Below, one piece after another: positions 1 to 7,700 of a stretch of DNA of 18,952 bases. The translations under genes and the position numbers were made by a program. Every line of letters starts with the position of its first letter. The stretch's first letter is position 1. The notes below the pieces were generated by a model, which saw nothing but the letters and a program-made list of their open reading frames with translations, was not told the DNA's origin and ran no database searches. Source of the DNA: CAYUNA01 sp047629355. Lineage in GTDB: Bacteria > Bacteroidota > Bacteroidia > Chitinophagales > Saprospiraceae. The DNA lies in the NCBI GenBank assembly GCA_047629355.1, contig JBLHWU010000128.1, forward strand, positions 1-18,952. The letters are read 5' to 3'.

Positions 1-311
1 AAATCGTCTGCAGAGATGTAATTGGAATGCGGGTCAAGCTTTGATAAAATTTCATCGATTGCCTCTTGTACCAGCGTTTCCCTATCGACTTCATCGACGT
101 AGCGCGCTTCTATATAGCGGATTAATTCCTCGATTTTGCCTTGTCCCATTGAGGAGGCTGGCACTTCTGCATCAGAATTTCCAATAGTTACTCTGGCTTG
201 AACAGGGCGTAGTTTCGTACCAATCAGCATGCCTGCGGCTAAGACGAGCGCGAACAAGAGCGGTAGCCATATATTTAATTTTCTGGGAATTTTTGTTTCT
301 TCTTGCACCAT
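1..311 (-). CDS. S41 family C-terminal processing peptidase, N-terminal part (partial)
   Basis: Serine protease of the tail-specific (Ctp/S41) family, which cleaves C-terminal tails of exported proteins. Only the first 103 residues are in the window; the PDZ and catalytic Ser/Lys region would lie beyond base 1. Translation starts at ATG 311 (MVQEETKIPRK...). One hydrophobic segment (about residues 12-30) would anchor the protein in the inner membrane with the protease in the periplasm. After it come the segment EELIRYIEARYVDEVDRETL and then LSKLDPHSNYIS; the DPHSxYI motif is a hallmark just before the PDZ domain of S41 peptidases. The frame stays open to the window edge. The family call is strong; substrate and exact subfamily are unknown. 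It is divergent from the regulator at 1417 but separated by 1.1 kb, so shared control is not implied. Confidence 0.86.
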   Translation of the reverse strand, partial: MVQEETKIPRKLNIWLPLLFALVLAAGMLIGTKLRPVQARVTIGNSDAEVPASSMGQGKIEELIRYIEARYVDEVDRETLVQEAIDEILSKLDPHSNYISADD

Positions 312-747
312 GTTGGATAGTTGCTTGAAAATTTTAACGCATTAATACCGGATATTGCTCGGTAAGCGGTTGGTTCTGCCCACCTTTTACCTTATTATAT
401 CTCATGTAACCCAAGAGCTAGATAGAAACCACCACTTGAGAAAATCCGAGAAAACATAAGTTATACGGTACGTATGTTAAAATTCAATTTCGCATTATTT
501 TTATAAAAACAGATTACCATTCATAACCCGAGTGAATTCAGTTCGCAAAAGTAATCAAAAAAGTAAATGATTTTTAGTAACAAATTGTTTCCAGAAATTA
601 TTAATGTTTTTGTAAAAAAATGTGTAGTTTTGGTAAGCATCAATCATTTCTGCTTTAAATTTGATTGAAATTCTGTTTTTAGTAGAACAAATAACCTGTT
701 AATACCTTTTATCATCGGTTAATTAGTAGGTATTGCTTAAGGGAAGA

Positions 748-1060
748 GGTAAATAATAAACTACGCATTTGACTTGATTATGTTTTTTTTAGGAAACTTA
801 AAAAATTATTCAATAAACTGACAACTCAACAGATTTTACTTCGATTTTCTTCCAAATAAAATTAAATATAAACAGTTTTAAAAGAATTAAATTTCATGAA
901 ACTGTTTTATTTTATTTTATTTTAAATTTGGGCGTTTTATAAAAATCGATTATTCTTAAAATCTGTTGAATTTTCAGTAATAAAAGGGACTTTTAAAGGG
1001 TTTTTGAAATTACTAGAACAGAAAATATCTGCTGTAAAATTGCGTAGTTTATTAATTACC
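748..1060. repeat. Long imperfect inverted repeat (foldback element), outer arms
   Basis: The arm at 748-770 is the reverse complement of 1037-1060 with one mismatch and one single-base indel over about 23 bases (core AATAAACTACGCA). The match weakens but continues a few bases inward to about 773 and 1034. Inside lies a second, separate inverted pair (817-838 with 957-978), so the whole 313 bp can fold into one long interrupted hairpin. No open frame lies inside. It could be a decayed miniature transposon, a structured RNA or an invertible segment; no recombinase or transposase gene is in the window. Confidence 0.75.
817..978. mobile_element. MITE-like element, 162 bp, with 22-bp terminal inverted repeats
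   Basis: The ends 817-838 and 957-978 are inverted repeats matching at 20 of 22 positions; both ends begin ACTGA when read inward. They are flanked by the direct repeat AATAA at 812-816 and 979-983, the pattern expected of a 5-bp target-site duplication. Further complementary pairs continue inward: TCGATTTT 841-848 with 942-949, CCAAAT 852-857 with 926-931, and an AAACAGTTT arm 870-878 with 899-907. The element is therefore a near-complete foldback with no coding capacity. The flanking duplication is AT-only and could be chance. The element sits inside the larger inverted repeat at 748-1060, which complicates a simple insertion model. Confidence 0.5.
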
Positions 1061-1112
1061 TTTTTTCTAATTCTATATTAAGACTTTTGTTTCATTCTTT
1101 ATCAATGGGGAG

Positions 1113-1166
1113 TTTGAGTGGCAAAATTGGGTGTTAAGCCCGCCTTTTGCCACTCAAAAACACCCA
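1113..1166 (+). repeat. Interleaved inverted repeats (order A-B-A'-B')
   Basis: TTTGAGTGGCAAAA (1113-1126) is perfectly complementary to TTTTGCCACTCAAA (1145-1158), and TGGGTGTT (1128-1135) is perfectly complementary to AACACCCA (1159-1166). The order A-B-A'-B' means the two stems are interleaved, as in a pseudoknot, or are alternative hairpins that exclude each other. AGCCCGCC also occurs twice (1137-1144 and 1166-1173). This could be a structured leader RNA, a protein-binding site or a genome-wide repeat; the sequence alone does not decide. Confidence 0.6.
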
Positions 1167-1167
1167 G

Positions 1168-1188
1168 CCCGCCGCCGAAGGCGACGGG
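1168..1188. repeat. GC-rich hairpin next to the interleaved repeats
   Basis: CCCGcCGCC and GGCGaCGGG flank a GAA loop: a 9-bp arm with one mismatch. It stands out from the AT-rich surroundings and directly follows the interleaved repeats. No T-run follows, so it does not look like an intrinsic terminator. Confidence 0.5.
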
Positions 1189-1302
1189 GGAGAGAGGCTT
1201 GAGGGAGAACTAAGGAACGCGAAAAAAGTAACTATAGATTCTTGACAGGATATTTTGCTCTCATTTTTTACTTTGAAATTGCTCATTATATCAATATAAA
1301 TA

Positions 1303-1352
1303 GTAGTTTCAAAGCAAAAAAGGAGAACAAAACTGCTCTTCCAAGAAACTAC
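1303..1352 (+). promoter_or_regulatory. Inverted repeat upstream of the Lrp/AsnC gene (possible operator)
   Basis: GTAGTTTC (1303-1310) and GAAACTAC (1345-1352) are a perfect 8-bp inverted pair 65-114 bases upstream of ATG 1417. A weak promoter candidate lies just before it: TTG at 1242-1244, 23 bases, then TTACTTTG at 1268-1275, one mismatch from TAnnTTTG. Lrp/AsnC proteins often regulate their own genes, so an operator is reasonable, but this is inferred from position only. Confidence 0.25.
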
Positions 1353-1416
1353 ACTTATTTATTTCGGGTTCCTAACCTCAAATTATTGAGCTGTTATTAA
1401 ATAAAACTATGGGTTT

Positions 1417-1881
1417 ATGAAGATTGATAAGTTAGACAAGCAGATTTTAGATATATTAATGAAAGACGCGAATGTGCCTTATACAGAAATTGCCAAACGG
1501 CTTTTCGTTTCTGGCGGCACAATTCATGTACGGATGGACAAACTTAAAAAAATGGGTGTTGTTAAAGGTGCGCACTTGGATGTAGACTATGAAAAACTGG
1601 GTTTTGACGTTTCTGCGTTCTTAGGTATATATTTGGATAAAGGGTCTATGTATGATGAAGTGGCGAAGCAATTGATGGAAATTCCAGAAGTGACCGGCGC
1701 GCATTATACGACGGGGATGTACAACATTTTCGCAAAAATTGTTTGTCGAGACACCACGCACCTGCGCGAGGTCTTGCATGATAAATTGCAGAAGGTTTCC
1801 GGCATTCAACGGACTGAAACGATGATTTCACTGGAAGAAAGTGTCAATCGGTCAGTGCATATTTTAGATGATGAGGAATGA
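1417..1881 (+). CDS. Lrp/AsnC family transcriptional regulator
   Basis: DNA-binding regulator of 154 residues, the usual length for the feast/famine family. Residues 3-60 form the winged helix-turn-helix (LDKQILDILMKDANVPYTEI, then AKRLFVSGGTIHVRMDKLKK, GVVKG). Residues about 66-145 form the RAM ligand-binding and oligomerisation domain (GFDVSAFLGIYLDKG..., GAHYTTGMYNIFAKIVCRD, IQRTETMISLEES). Members act as dimers, octamers or hexadecamers and usually sense an amino acid or small metabolite; the ligand here cannot be read from sequence. ATG 1417 fits the family's N-terminus. No neighbour belongs to an obvious amino-acid pathway, so targets are unknown. Confidence 0.92.
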   Translation: MKIDKLDKQILDILMKDANVPYTEIAKRLFVSGGTIHVRMDKLKKMGVVKGAHLDVDYEKLGFDVSAFLGIYLDKGSMYDEVAKQLMEIPEVTGAHYTTGMYNIFAKIVCRDTTHLREVLHDKLQKVSGIQRTETMISLEESVNRSVHILDDEE

Positions 1882-2002
1882 TTTTATTATTTTTGTGGAA
1901 ATAAATTAGTCAAATCCCTCTATTAATTACCACGTGTTACTTAATTTGCAGAACTGCGAGAACTCACAACCCTATTATTTTTCTAAACAGCTAAGTTTGA
2001 GG

Positions 2003-2989
2003 ATGAACAGTTCTACTTTTTTTAAAATATTATTTATCATTTTTTTAAGCCTTATTTTTCAAATGACCTCATTTGGAAATCATAATTCATTGTTGCATTT
2101 TTTTGAAATTAGCAAAAGTAAAGGTCAAAACCTTCCTAAGCTGTCTCACTGTCGACCATCTACCGTCTATCGTTCACCGTCTTTAGATAGCTTACCAAAA
2201 CCTTCCAAATACCAAGGTTATCGCTTGTATATAACGCAAATTAAGATTGAAAAAGAAACCAGTACTTGGGTGCGTATTAATTGTACGGTTATCAATACGG
2301 GGACAAAAGAAGTCGATTTTGAGAAAAAAGGGCGCGAACATTGGGTGCAAGTTTTGTTCGACGATTCGATTCGGAGTAGCAAGTTAGGTGGCTTTCGGGA
2401 CAATATCCGACAGGGGTTGTACAATATTAATTTCAAATTAGAACCAGGAAAAATTGCCACGAGCCAAGAAGTGAAATTTTCAAAAATATTGGAATGGTCA
2501 CAGCCCCAAAAAGAAGAAACTGCGTCTGAAGTCATTGTGTTATCATCAAAAGTGGTGGAAGAACCGTTGGAAGATGAAGAAATTATTGCCGACCAAGAAA
2601 ACTGTGCTGACCTTATTTTTTCAGATTTTAAAATAGTAGAAACCAAGAAAAGACATGTTGTCATAGAGTATTCCGTTAAAAATATTGGAAAAGGTCCCGC
2701 ACCACTGCAAAATAAGGAAAAAGGCAAAGATAATTTGATTGGCTTGCGGGTATTTTTATCAGGTGCGGCAGCAGTTTCAAGGGCCTCGAAGGAATTGGGA
2801 ATGGATGTTTTGCGCGTGCCGTATTATCAAAAAGAATTGTATCCAGGTGATAAAATTACGCAACAAACGGAGGTACAAACGAAGGGTAAAACTATTTTTT
2901 TGAAATATTTAGTGATGCAAATTGACTCGTATCGCCTGATGCGAGAGTGCGACCGCCGAAATAATGAATCCGCAGTAATTTTAGAGTAG
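2003..2989 (+). CDS. Exported protein with two CARDB-like Ig-fold domains
   Basis: Unnamed 328-residue protein. ATG 2003 is preferred over upstream GTG 1934 because it begins directly with a signal peptide (MNSSTFFKILFIIFLSLIFQ), whereas the GTG start would put an unlikely tail before it. A short linker follows, then two similar beta-rich domains. The first, about residues 70-160, has the core VRINCTVINTGTKEVDF. The second, about residues 200-328, has ADLIFSDFKIVETKKRHVVI, EYSVKNIGKGPAPL, and ends IDSYRLMRECDRRNNES. The xVxNxG pattern and the terminal D...ECDxxNN match the CARDB adhesion-type Ig fold; this is pattern recognition, not a search result. The linker DNA (2155-2182) carries a seven-base repeat. 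The role may be adhesion or scaffolding in the periplasm or at the surface. A TATTTTTG box at 1888-1895 could be its -7 element, but no well-placed TTG precedes it. Confidence 0.7.
   Translation: MNSSTFFKILFIIFLSLIFQMTSFGNHNSLLHFFEISKSKGQNLPKLSHCRPSTVYRSPSLDSLPKPSKYQGYRLYITQIKIEKETSTWVRINCTVINTGTKEVDFEKKGREHWVQVLFDDSIRSSKLGGFRDNIRQGLYNINFKLEPGKIATSQEVKFSKILEWSQPQKEETASEVIVLSSKVVEEPLEDEEIIADQENCADLIFSDFKIVETKKRHVVIEYSVKNIGKGPAPLQNKEKGKDNLIGLRVFLSGAAAVSRASKELGMDVLRVPYYQKELYPGDKITQQTEVQTKGKTIFLKYLVMQIDSYRLMRECDRRNNESAVILE
2155..2182 (+). repeat. Heptanucleotide repeat, ACCGTCT type, inside a coding region
   Basis: Starts of similar seven-base units fall at 2155, 2162, 2169 and 2176 (ACCATCT, ACCGTCT, ATCGTTC, ACCGTCT), an exact seven-base period. 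It lies in the linker between the signal peptide and first domain of the exported protein. The same unit reappears at 18190-18203. Confidence 0.6.
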
Positions 2990-2993
2990 GTGC

Positions 2994-3021
2994 GTTACGG
3001 GGTGTGAGTTACGAGTTGCCA
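2994..3021 (+). repeat. Heptanucleotide repeat, GTTACGA type, between convergent genes
   Basis: Four units with exact seven-base spacing: GTTACGG, GGTGTGA, GTTACGA, GTTGCCA. They begin five bases after the TAG stop at 2987-2989. On the opposite strand near the other edge of this 102-bp gap, two units of the same class (GTTGCGG, GTTACTA) read from about 3088 down to 3075, just past the stop of the minus-strand gene. No convincing intrinsic terminator is seen in the gap. Confidence 0.55.
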
Positions 3022-3091
3022 GCATGACGGGTTCTTGACAGGGAGACTTTGAGCCTATCTAAGAATACGTTAAATTAGTAACCCGCAACCG

Positions 3092-4510
3092 TCAAATACT
3101 TTCTTCCCATTCTTTAATGATTTCCAATAGCCATCGTCGGGCATTTAAATACTGCTTGGTGGTCACTTCTTCTTTTATAGCAGTCAATTTCTTGTCGTTT
3201 TTTCGCATGATTTTATTCAAAATGCTGCAAAAATTCAAATAGGTTTGTCTTACGGGTTTAGAAATTTTCTTATTTCGTTTTAAAAATAGACTGAAAGAAG
3301 CAATCAGCGATAAGAGTGCTTCTTCTTCTTTAATTTCATAATAAATTTTCATGAGCATCACTTTGGAACTCAAATTATAGGAAATATCAGTGAACTGCGT
3401 TTGATTTAAATGATGGAGGGATTGGTCATAGTTTTTCTTTTTGTAAAAAAGGTTGGCGAGATTGAAATGCAGTGCATTATCTTGAAATTTGGCAGGTAAT
3501 TGACCATTATATTGATGAATAAAAGTTTCGACCCAATCGTGCGTGCGTACACTAAAACCAATGCTGATGATGTTTTTATAAATCCACGGCGATATAAATC
3601 CTCCTTCAAAAAGCACCTTATTTTCCAAGCCTTGTAAGTAAAATTGGAGGGCTTCTTCCAAATAATTGCGTTTGCCTTCGCGAAATCGTCGTGCACAATA
3701 ATTGATGAGCGAATGATAGATATATCGGCCGTCTTCTGGATTGAGTAATTCGATTTGAGTGGAAATAACCTGCTTCAATTTTTCAAAATGGGCGGCCTCT
3801 TTTTCATTTCCCAACATTTTTGAAGCCAGATAATAGACCTCAACGCAGGGCTCGTTGATAGTCGTTTTTTGACCAAGATATTCTTGAATTTCTTGTAGAT
3901 AATTGATGTCAAAATCAGTCGCAATAATGTTCTGATTGTTGAGCATGGAGCAACTGTGCTGTAATTTCTCTACAAAATAAAAATTATCAAGGCTATTGGT
4001 GACCAATTGTTGATATTCATTTGACTTTCGAGATTGTTGCGATAAATGATAGCGTACTGCTGCATCCCGTACGAGGTATTCTTTTAAATAAAAATCGGCG
4101 TCATGAATCGTCGTTTCCTCCAAATCTTTACTAACTTTGCGAAAATTTTGTTGAAAAGTTTTCGACAATTTCCTTTCTATTAGAGCATCTAAAAAATAGG
4201 CATCGTCAGTCGTTGCCTTCTTCTTACTTTTTTCAATTGTGAAGAACTGTTCAATCAATTTTGATAAATCACTCATCAAATAGCTCAATTGTTTTTCGTT
4301 GTATTTTTTATTGGGATATAATGTTTTATGAATAGCTGTTTTGGTCACTTTGTTTTCTGAAAATTCAGGCGCATGCTTTTGTAAAATTTTATAAAAGTCC
4401 ACCAATTCCTGTTTTGTATTAAAATAAGGCGACGCCACGAATTGCTCAAAAAGCTTGAATTCTTCCTTTTGAAAGGTCATTAAATAGGCAATCAACTTGC
4501 TTCTTTTCAT
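3092..4510 (-). CDS. Conserved-looking helical protein of unknown function
   Basis: 472 residues, not recognised as a named family. It starts at ATG 4510 (MKRSKLIAYLMTFQKEEFKL) and ends in TGA at 3092-3094. There is no signal peptide or membrane segment, so it is probably cytoplasmic. It is Lys/Glu-rich and apparently all-helical. The N-terminal 120 residues are punctuated by FxxFVASPYFN and LYPNKKYNEKQLSYLMSDLS. The C-terminal half (about 250-440) has paired helices with A/L/Y spacing reminiscent of TPR-like solenoids (for example NALHFNLANLFYKKKNYDQS, LHHLNQ), but no clean TPR consensus. It is transcribed away from the giant adhesin from a 269-bp divergent region and has its own candidate -7 box. 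A regulatory or scaffolding role would be a guess. Confidence 0.75.
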   Translation of the reverse strand: MKRSKLIAYLMTFQKEEFKLFEQFVASPYFNTKQELVDFYKILQKHAPEFSENKVTKTAIHKTLYPNKKYNEKQLSYLMSDLSKLIEQFFTIEKSKKKATTDDAYFLDALIERKLSKTFQQNFRKVSKDLEETTIHDADFYLKEYLVRDAAVRYHLSQQSRKSNEYQQLVTNSLDNFYFVEKLQHSCSMLNNQNIIATDFDINYLQEIQEYLGQKTTINEPCVEVYYLASKMLGNEKEAAHFEKLKQVISTQIELLNPEDGRYIYHSLINYCARRFREGKRNYLEEALQFYLQGLENKVLFEGGFISPWIYKNIISIGFSVRTHDWVETFIHQYNGQLPAKFQDNALHFNLANLFYKKKNYDQSLHHLNQTQFTDISYNLSSKVMLMKIYYEIKEEEALLSLIASFSLFLKRNKKISKPVRQTYLNFCSILNKIMRKNDKKLTAIKEEVTTKQYLNARRWLLEIIKEWEESI

Positions 4511-4561
4511 AATTCCGATACTTTAACACATCAAATTAAATAGTTTTTTTAATAAAAAAAT

Positions 4562-4569
4562 CAAAGATA
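4562..4569 (-). promoter_or_regulatory. Candidate -7 box for the minus-strand gene at 4510
   Basis: On the minus strand this reads TATCTTTG, a perfect match to the Bacteroidota TAnnTTTG box. A TTG lies 15 bases further upstream (4585-4587), shorter than the usual 17-23. The predicted leader to ATG 4510 would be about 45 nt. Support is the box alone. Confidence 0.4.
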
Positions 4570-4712
4570 CAGCGGAATAATTCTCAAAACGAATTAAAAT
4601 AATTACAAATTGTTTTGTGTAAAATATTGATTTTCAGATATTTATGATTTTTTAATTTTAACGAAGACTTTGAATTGATTTAAGGATGTTCGGAAAGTAC
4701 GAAAAAATGTAG

Positions 4713-4743
4713 TTGTTATGCCCTAAGTTGTGAGTTACCTTTG
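4713..4743 (+). promoter_or_regulatory. Promoter of the giant adhesin gene (TTG-N20-TACCTTTG)
   Basis: TTG at 4713-4715 and TACCTTTG at 4736-4743 are separated by 20 bases, matching the TTG-N17-23-TAnnTTTG promoter of Flavobacterium-type sigma factors. Transcription would start near 4750, giving a leader of about 30 nt to ATG 4780. The -7 box overlaps a pair of seven-base repeat units (GTTGTGA GTTACCT, 4727-4740). It also covers the alternative TTG start at 4741, making that start unlikely. Confidence 0.6.
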
Positions 4744-4779
4744 CAACTGAAAGTCAGTCCCAAGAATAAATCGAGTCGT

Positions 4780-7700
4780 ATGCAACAAACACTGAACTTA
4801 ATAATATTAACACTAACCTGCTGTCTTCTGCAATTCAATTTGTCGGGGCAGAACATCGTCTATCCTGGTGACATCAACAACAATGGTATCGTTTCGGGGG
4901 TCGATTTGCTGTACTTCGGTACCGCTTTTGAAGCAACTGGAGGGGAAAGACCAGGTGCTACATTGAATTGGTTAGGACAAGAAATCGAGCAGCCTTGGAC
5001 GGAGGAATTTCCTGGAGGTATCAACCTTTCCTATGCAGATGCAGATGGCAATGGAGTGGTTGATGAAAATGATTTATTAGGCGGAATTTTAGGGAATTTT
5101 GAAAAATTACACGGTGCGCAGAGTAGTGAAGGCTATATGAATGGTGTTGAAGGTATTGATCCGTTGGTTGCGCTAATTCCGCACGCACCACAAGCTTATC
5201 CAAATTCAGAAATTGGTTTTGATATTGAATTGGGCTCATCAGCTTTACCCATTGCTGAATTTTATGGTATTTCTTTTATCGTTCGTTTTAGTGAAGATGT
5301 GATTGACGAAAGCAGTGGTGTGCAGTTTGAAATCGGCAATAACTCATGGATTGACCCAGCTCAAAATAACCACCGAAAAATTGCGACTCTACGAGATGAT
5401 GGTTCTATCGAATTTGCGATTACTCGTTTGGATAAACAACCGATTAGTGGAAGTGGCAATGCCGCTCAATTTTTTATCATCATCGAAGATTTTGTAGATG
5501 ATTTACCAGCGGATTCTGTAGAAATTTTTGTGGAAAACGTTCGTTTGACTAATGAAAAGTTGGAGACTTTTCCAATGGCATTGGGAAGAGCAAGTTTCGA
5601 ATTAATTGAAAATGGCGCATTGAATCCACCAAGTTCTAACTGTCCTAATATCGTTGCTCCCGTTTGTGCAAGTAATGGAGTGACCTATCTTAATAGCTGC
5701 TATGCGCTCGAAGCGGGTATTACTGATTTTACGCCTGGGCTTTGTTATAGTGATTGTATTGACCCTGAATCTATTAAGCCTGATGAGATTTGTTCTACGG
5801 TATATGACCCAGTTTGTAGTTGCAACGACGTTACGTATTCCAATGCTTGCGAAGCGGATAAAGCAGGTGTGACTGCTTATTCTTCAGGCGCTTGTAATAC
5901 TTCTAATTGTTATAATCCTCAGCAAGTTGCGGCAAGTGGCAACACAACTATCAACCCTGATGATGGTACAATTTCGGTGGTTTGTCCACCTGACAGCGAC
6001 CCCGTTTGTGGCTGTGATGGTATCACTTATAGTAGTGCTTGTTTGGCGGAAGCGAGTGGCATTACTTTTTATACATCGGGTAGTTGCGGTACTTGTGTTG
6101 ATCCGTGGACGATGAATCCTGATGCCTTGTGTACGTATGATTACGAACCCGTTTGTGGTTGCAATGAGGTTACTTATTTAAATGCTTGCCAAGCAACGGC
6201 AGCAGGAGTTACTAATTTTTCAGCCGGTGCCTGTGGTCTTGCCAGCACCTGGTGTAATGAGGCCATCCCAATTCAATGTGGCGATTTTTTACCAATCGAA
6301 ACGACTATAGGTGCGGGCAACGACATTTCTGTTTATCAGAATTGTATCAACAGCACGATGGTTGGACCAGATAAGGTCTATGTTATTAATAAAAATACGC
6401 CTGGTGATTTACAAATTGGTCTGGAAATCACTACGCCTAATATGGACTTGGATTTGATTTTATTAGATGCCAATTGTAGTGCTGTGACTTGTTTGGCAGC
6501 CAGTCACACCAGTAATTCACTGACGAACAACGAAGGAATTCTTTATGAAGATGCTCCGATTGGTACTTATTATATCGTTGTTGATGGACAATATGCCAAT
6601 TCAGAAGGTAATTATCGGTTAGAAGTAAGTTGTGCTTATCTGGATTGTTCGGATGCACAGCCATTGACTTGTGGTACTCCTTATTTAAATAATAATATTA
6701 ATGGAAATGACAATGTTTCCCTTTACCATTGTGGCAATGTATTGAATGTTGAAAATAACGGACCAGAAATGGTGCATACTTTTACGATAACAGAACCTGG
6801 TCAAGTAGATATTTCTCTGACAAATTTAACGGCTAATTTGGAATTGTTTCTTTTAGATGCCTGTGACAATAGTGAATGTTTAAATTATAGTCAAAACGGA
6901 AGTACGGGCAGTGAGTTCATTACGACTTTTCTCGCGCCCGGCACGTATTACATCATCGTTGACGGCTACAATGGTGCGACGAGTGATTACAGTCTGCAAG
7001 TAGATTGTGAAGGGACTTGCAATCTGGATATTGCAGTCAATTCAAGTAGTGCCAATTGTTTACAAAATGACGGCTCAATTACTGTCATGACGAATGGTGG
7101 TACTGCCTCATATATCATCACTTGGGCGGGAAGCAGTATCTCAGGAACGGTTGCAACTTATCAACCTACACACATTATTAATGATTTGCCAGCAGGAAAT
7201 TATACGATCACGGTCACAGATGTTCTAGGATGTTCAGAAACTTTAACCACGAATGTTTCTGCTTTGGGTGGTTTGAATATTGCTTTGACACCAAGTTCAG
7301 GAGATTGTAGCGTTGGTGGCAACATTCAGGTTAATGTCTTAAATGGCATACCTTCTTACCAAATAACACTCGATGGACCAACAACTCAAATAGGAACAAC
7401 CAGCAATGATTTTTATAATTTCAACAACTTACCAGCAGGTAATTATACGGTTACTGTCGTTGATAGTTCGGGTTGTTATAGTATTCAAACAACTACTATT
7501 GAACAAGGAGAAGGCATGTCTTTTCAAGCTTTGCCAAACGCTGCGGACTGTGGACAATCAGGTTCGATTGACATTATTGTTGATGGTGGAACAGCTCCAT
7601 TTGCAGTTTTCGTAACAGGAACAATTAATGGAAGTGGTGTTGCACAAACAGCTAATTTTTCTATTCAAAATTTGCCTGGGGGTAGCTACATCATTACCAT

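Larger units (their letters stand above)
312..1416. other. Gene-free AT-rich region with nested inverted repeats
   Basis: About 1.1 kb between two divergent genes. No open frame here has a recognisable protein, and no tRNA or rRNA is visible. It is strongly AT-rich except for a GC-rich patch at about 1136-1190. It holds the nested inverted repeats at 748-1060, the interleaved structure at 1113-1166, a small GC hairpin at 1168-1188, four TTTTA units at 905-924 and an 8-bp inverted repeat at 1303-1352. Isolated TAnnTTTG matches (625-632 and 923-930 on +, 546-553 on -) lack a well-spaced upstream TTG and may be chance in such AT-rich DNA. Confidence 0.7.

Noticed and set aside
748..1060. Invertible promoter like those of Bacteroides capsule loci
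   Set aside because: The only internal -7 match (923-930) lacks an upstream TTG, no recombinase gene is present, and no gene is close to either edge. Kept only as a possibility in the findings.
1992..1999. Perfect TAAGTTTG -7 match
   Set aside because: It ends three bases before ATG 2003, so transcription would start inside the gene, and no TTG sits at the right distance.
1934..2002. GTG start for the CARDB-like protein
   Set aside because: ATG 2003 starts directly at a good signal peptide; the extension has no features of its own.
1239..3040. Shared 11-mer TTCTTGACAGG at about 1240 and 3031
   Set aside because: Eleven-base matches are expected by chance many times in 19 kb, and neither site has a convincing -7 box.
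4741..4779. TTG start giving 13 extra residues on the giant adhesin
   Set aside because: The TTG lies inside the predicted -7 box and upstream of the expected transcription start. It would supply Lys/Arg to the signal peptide, so it is not fully excluded.
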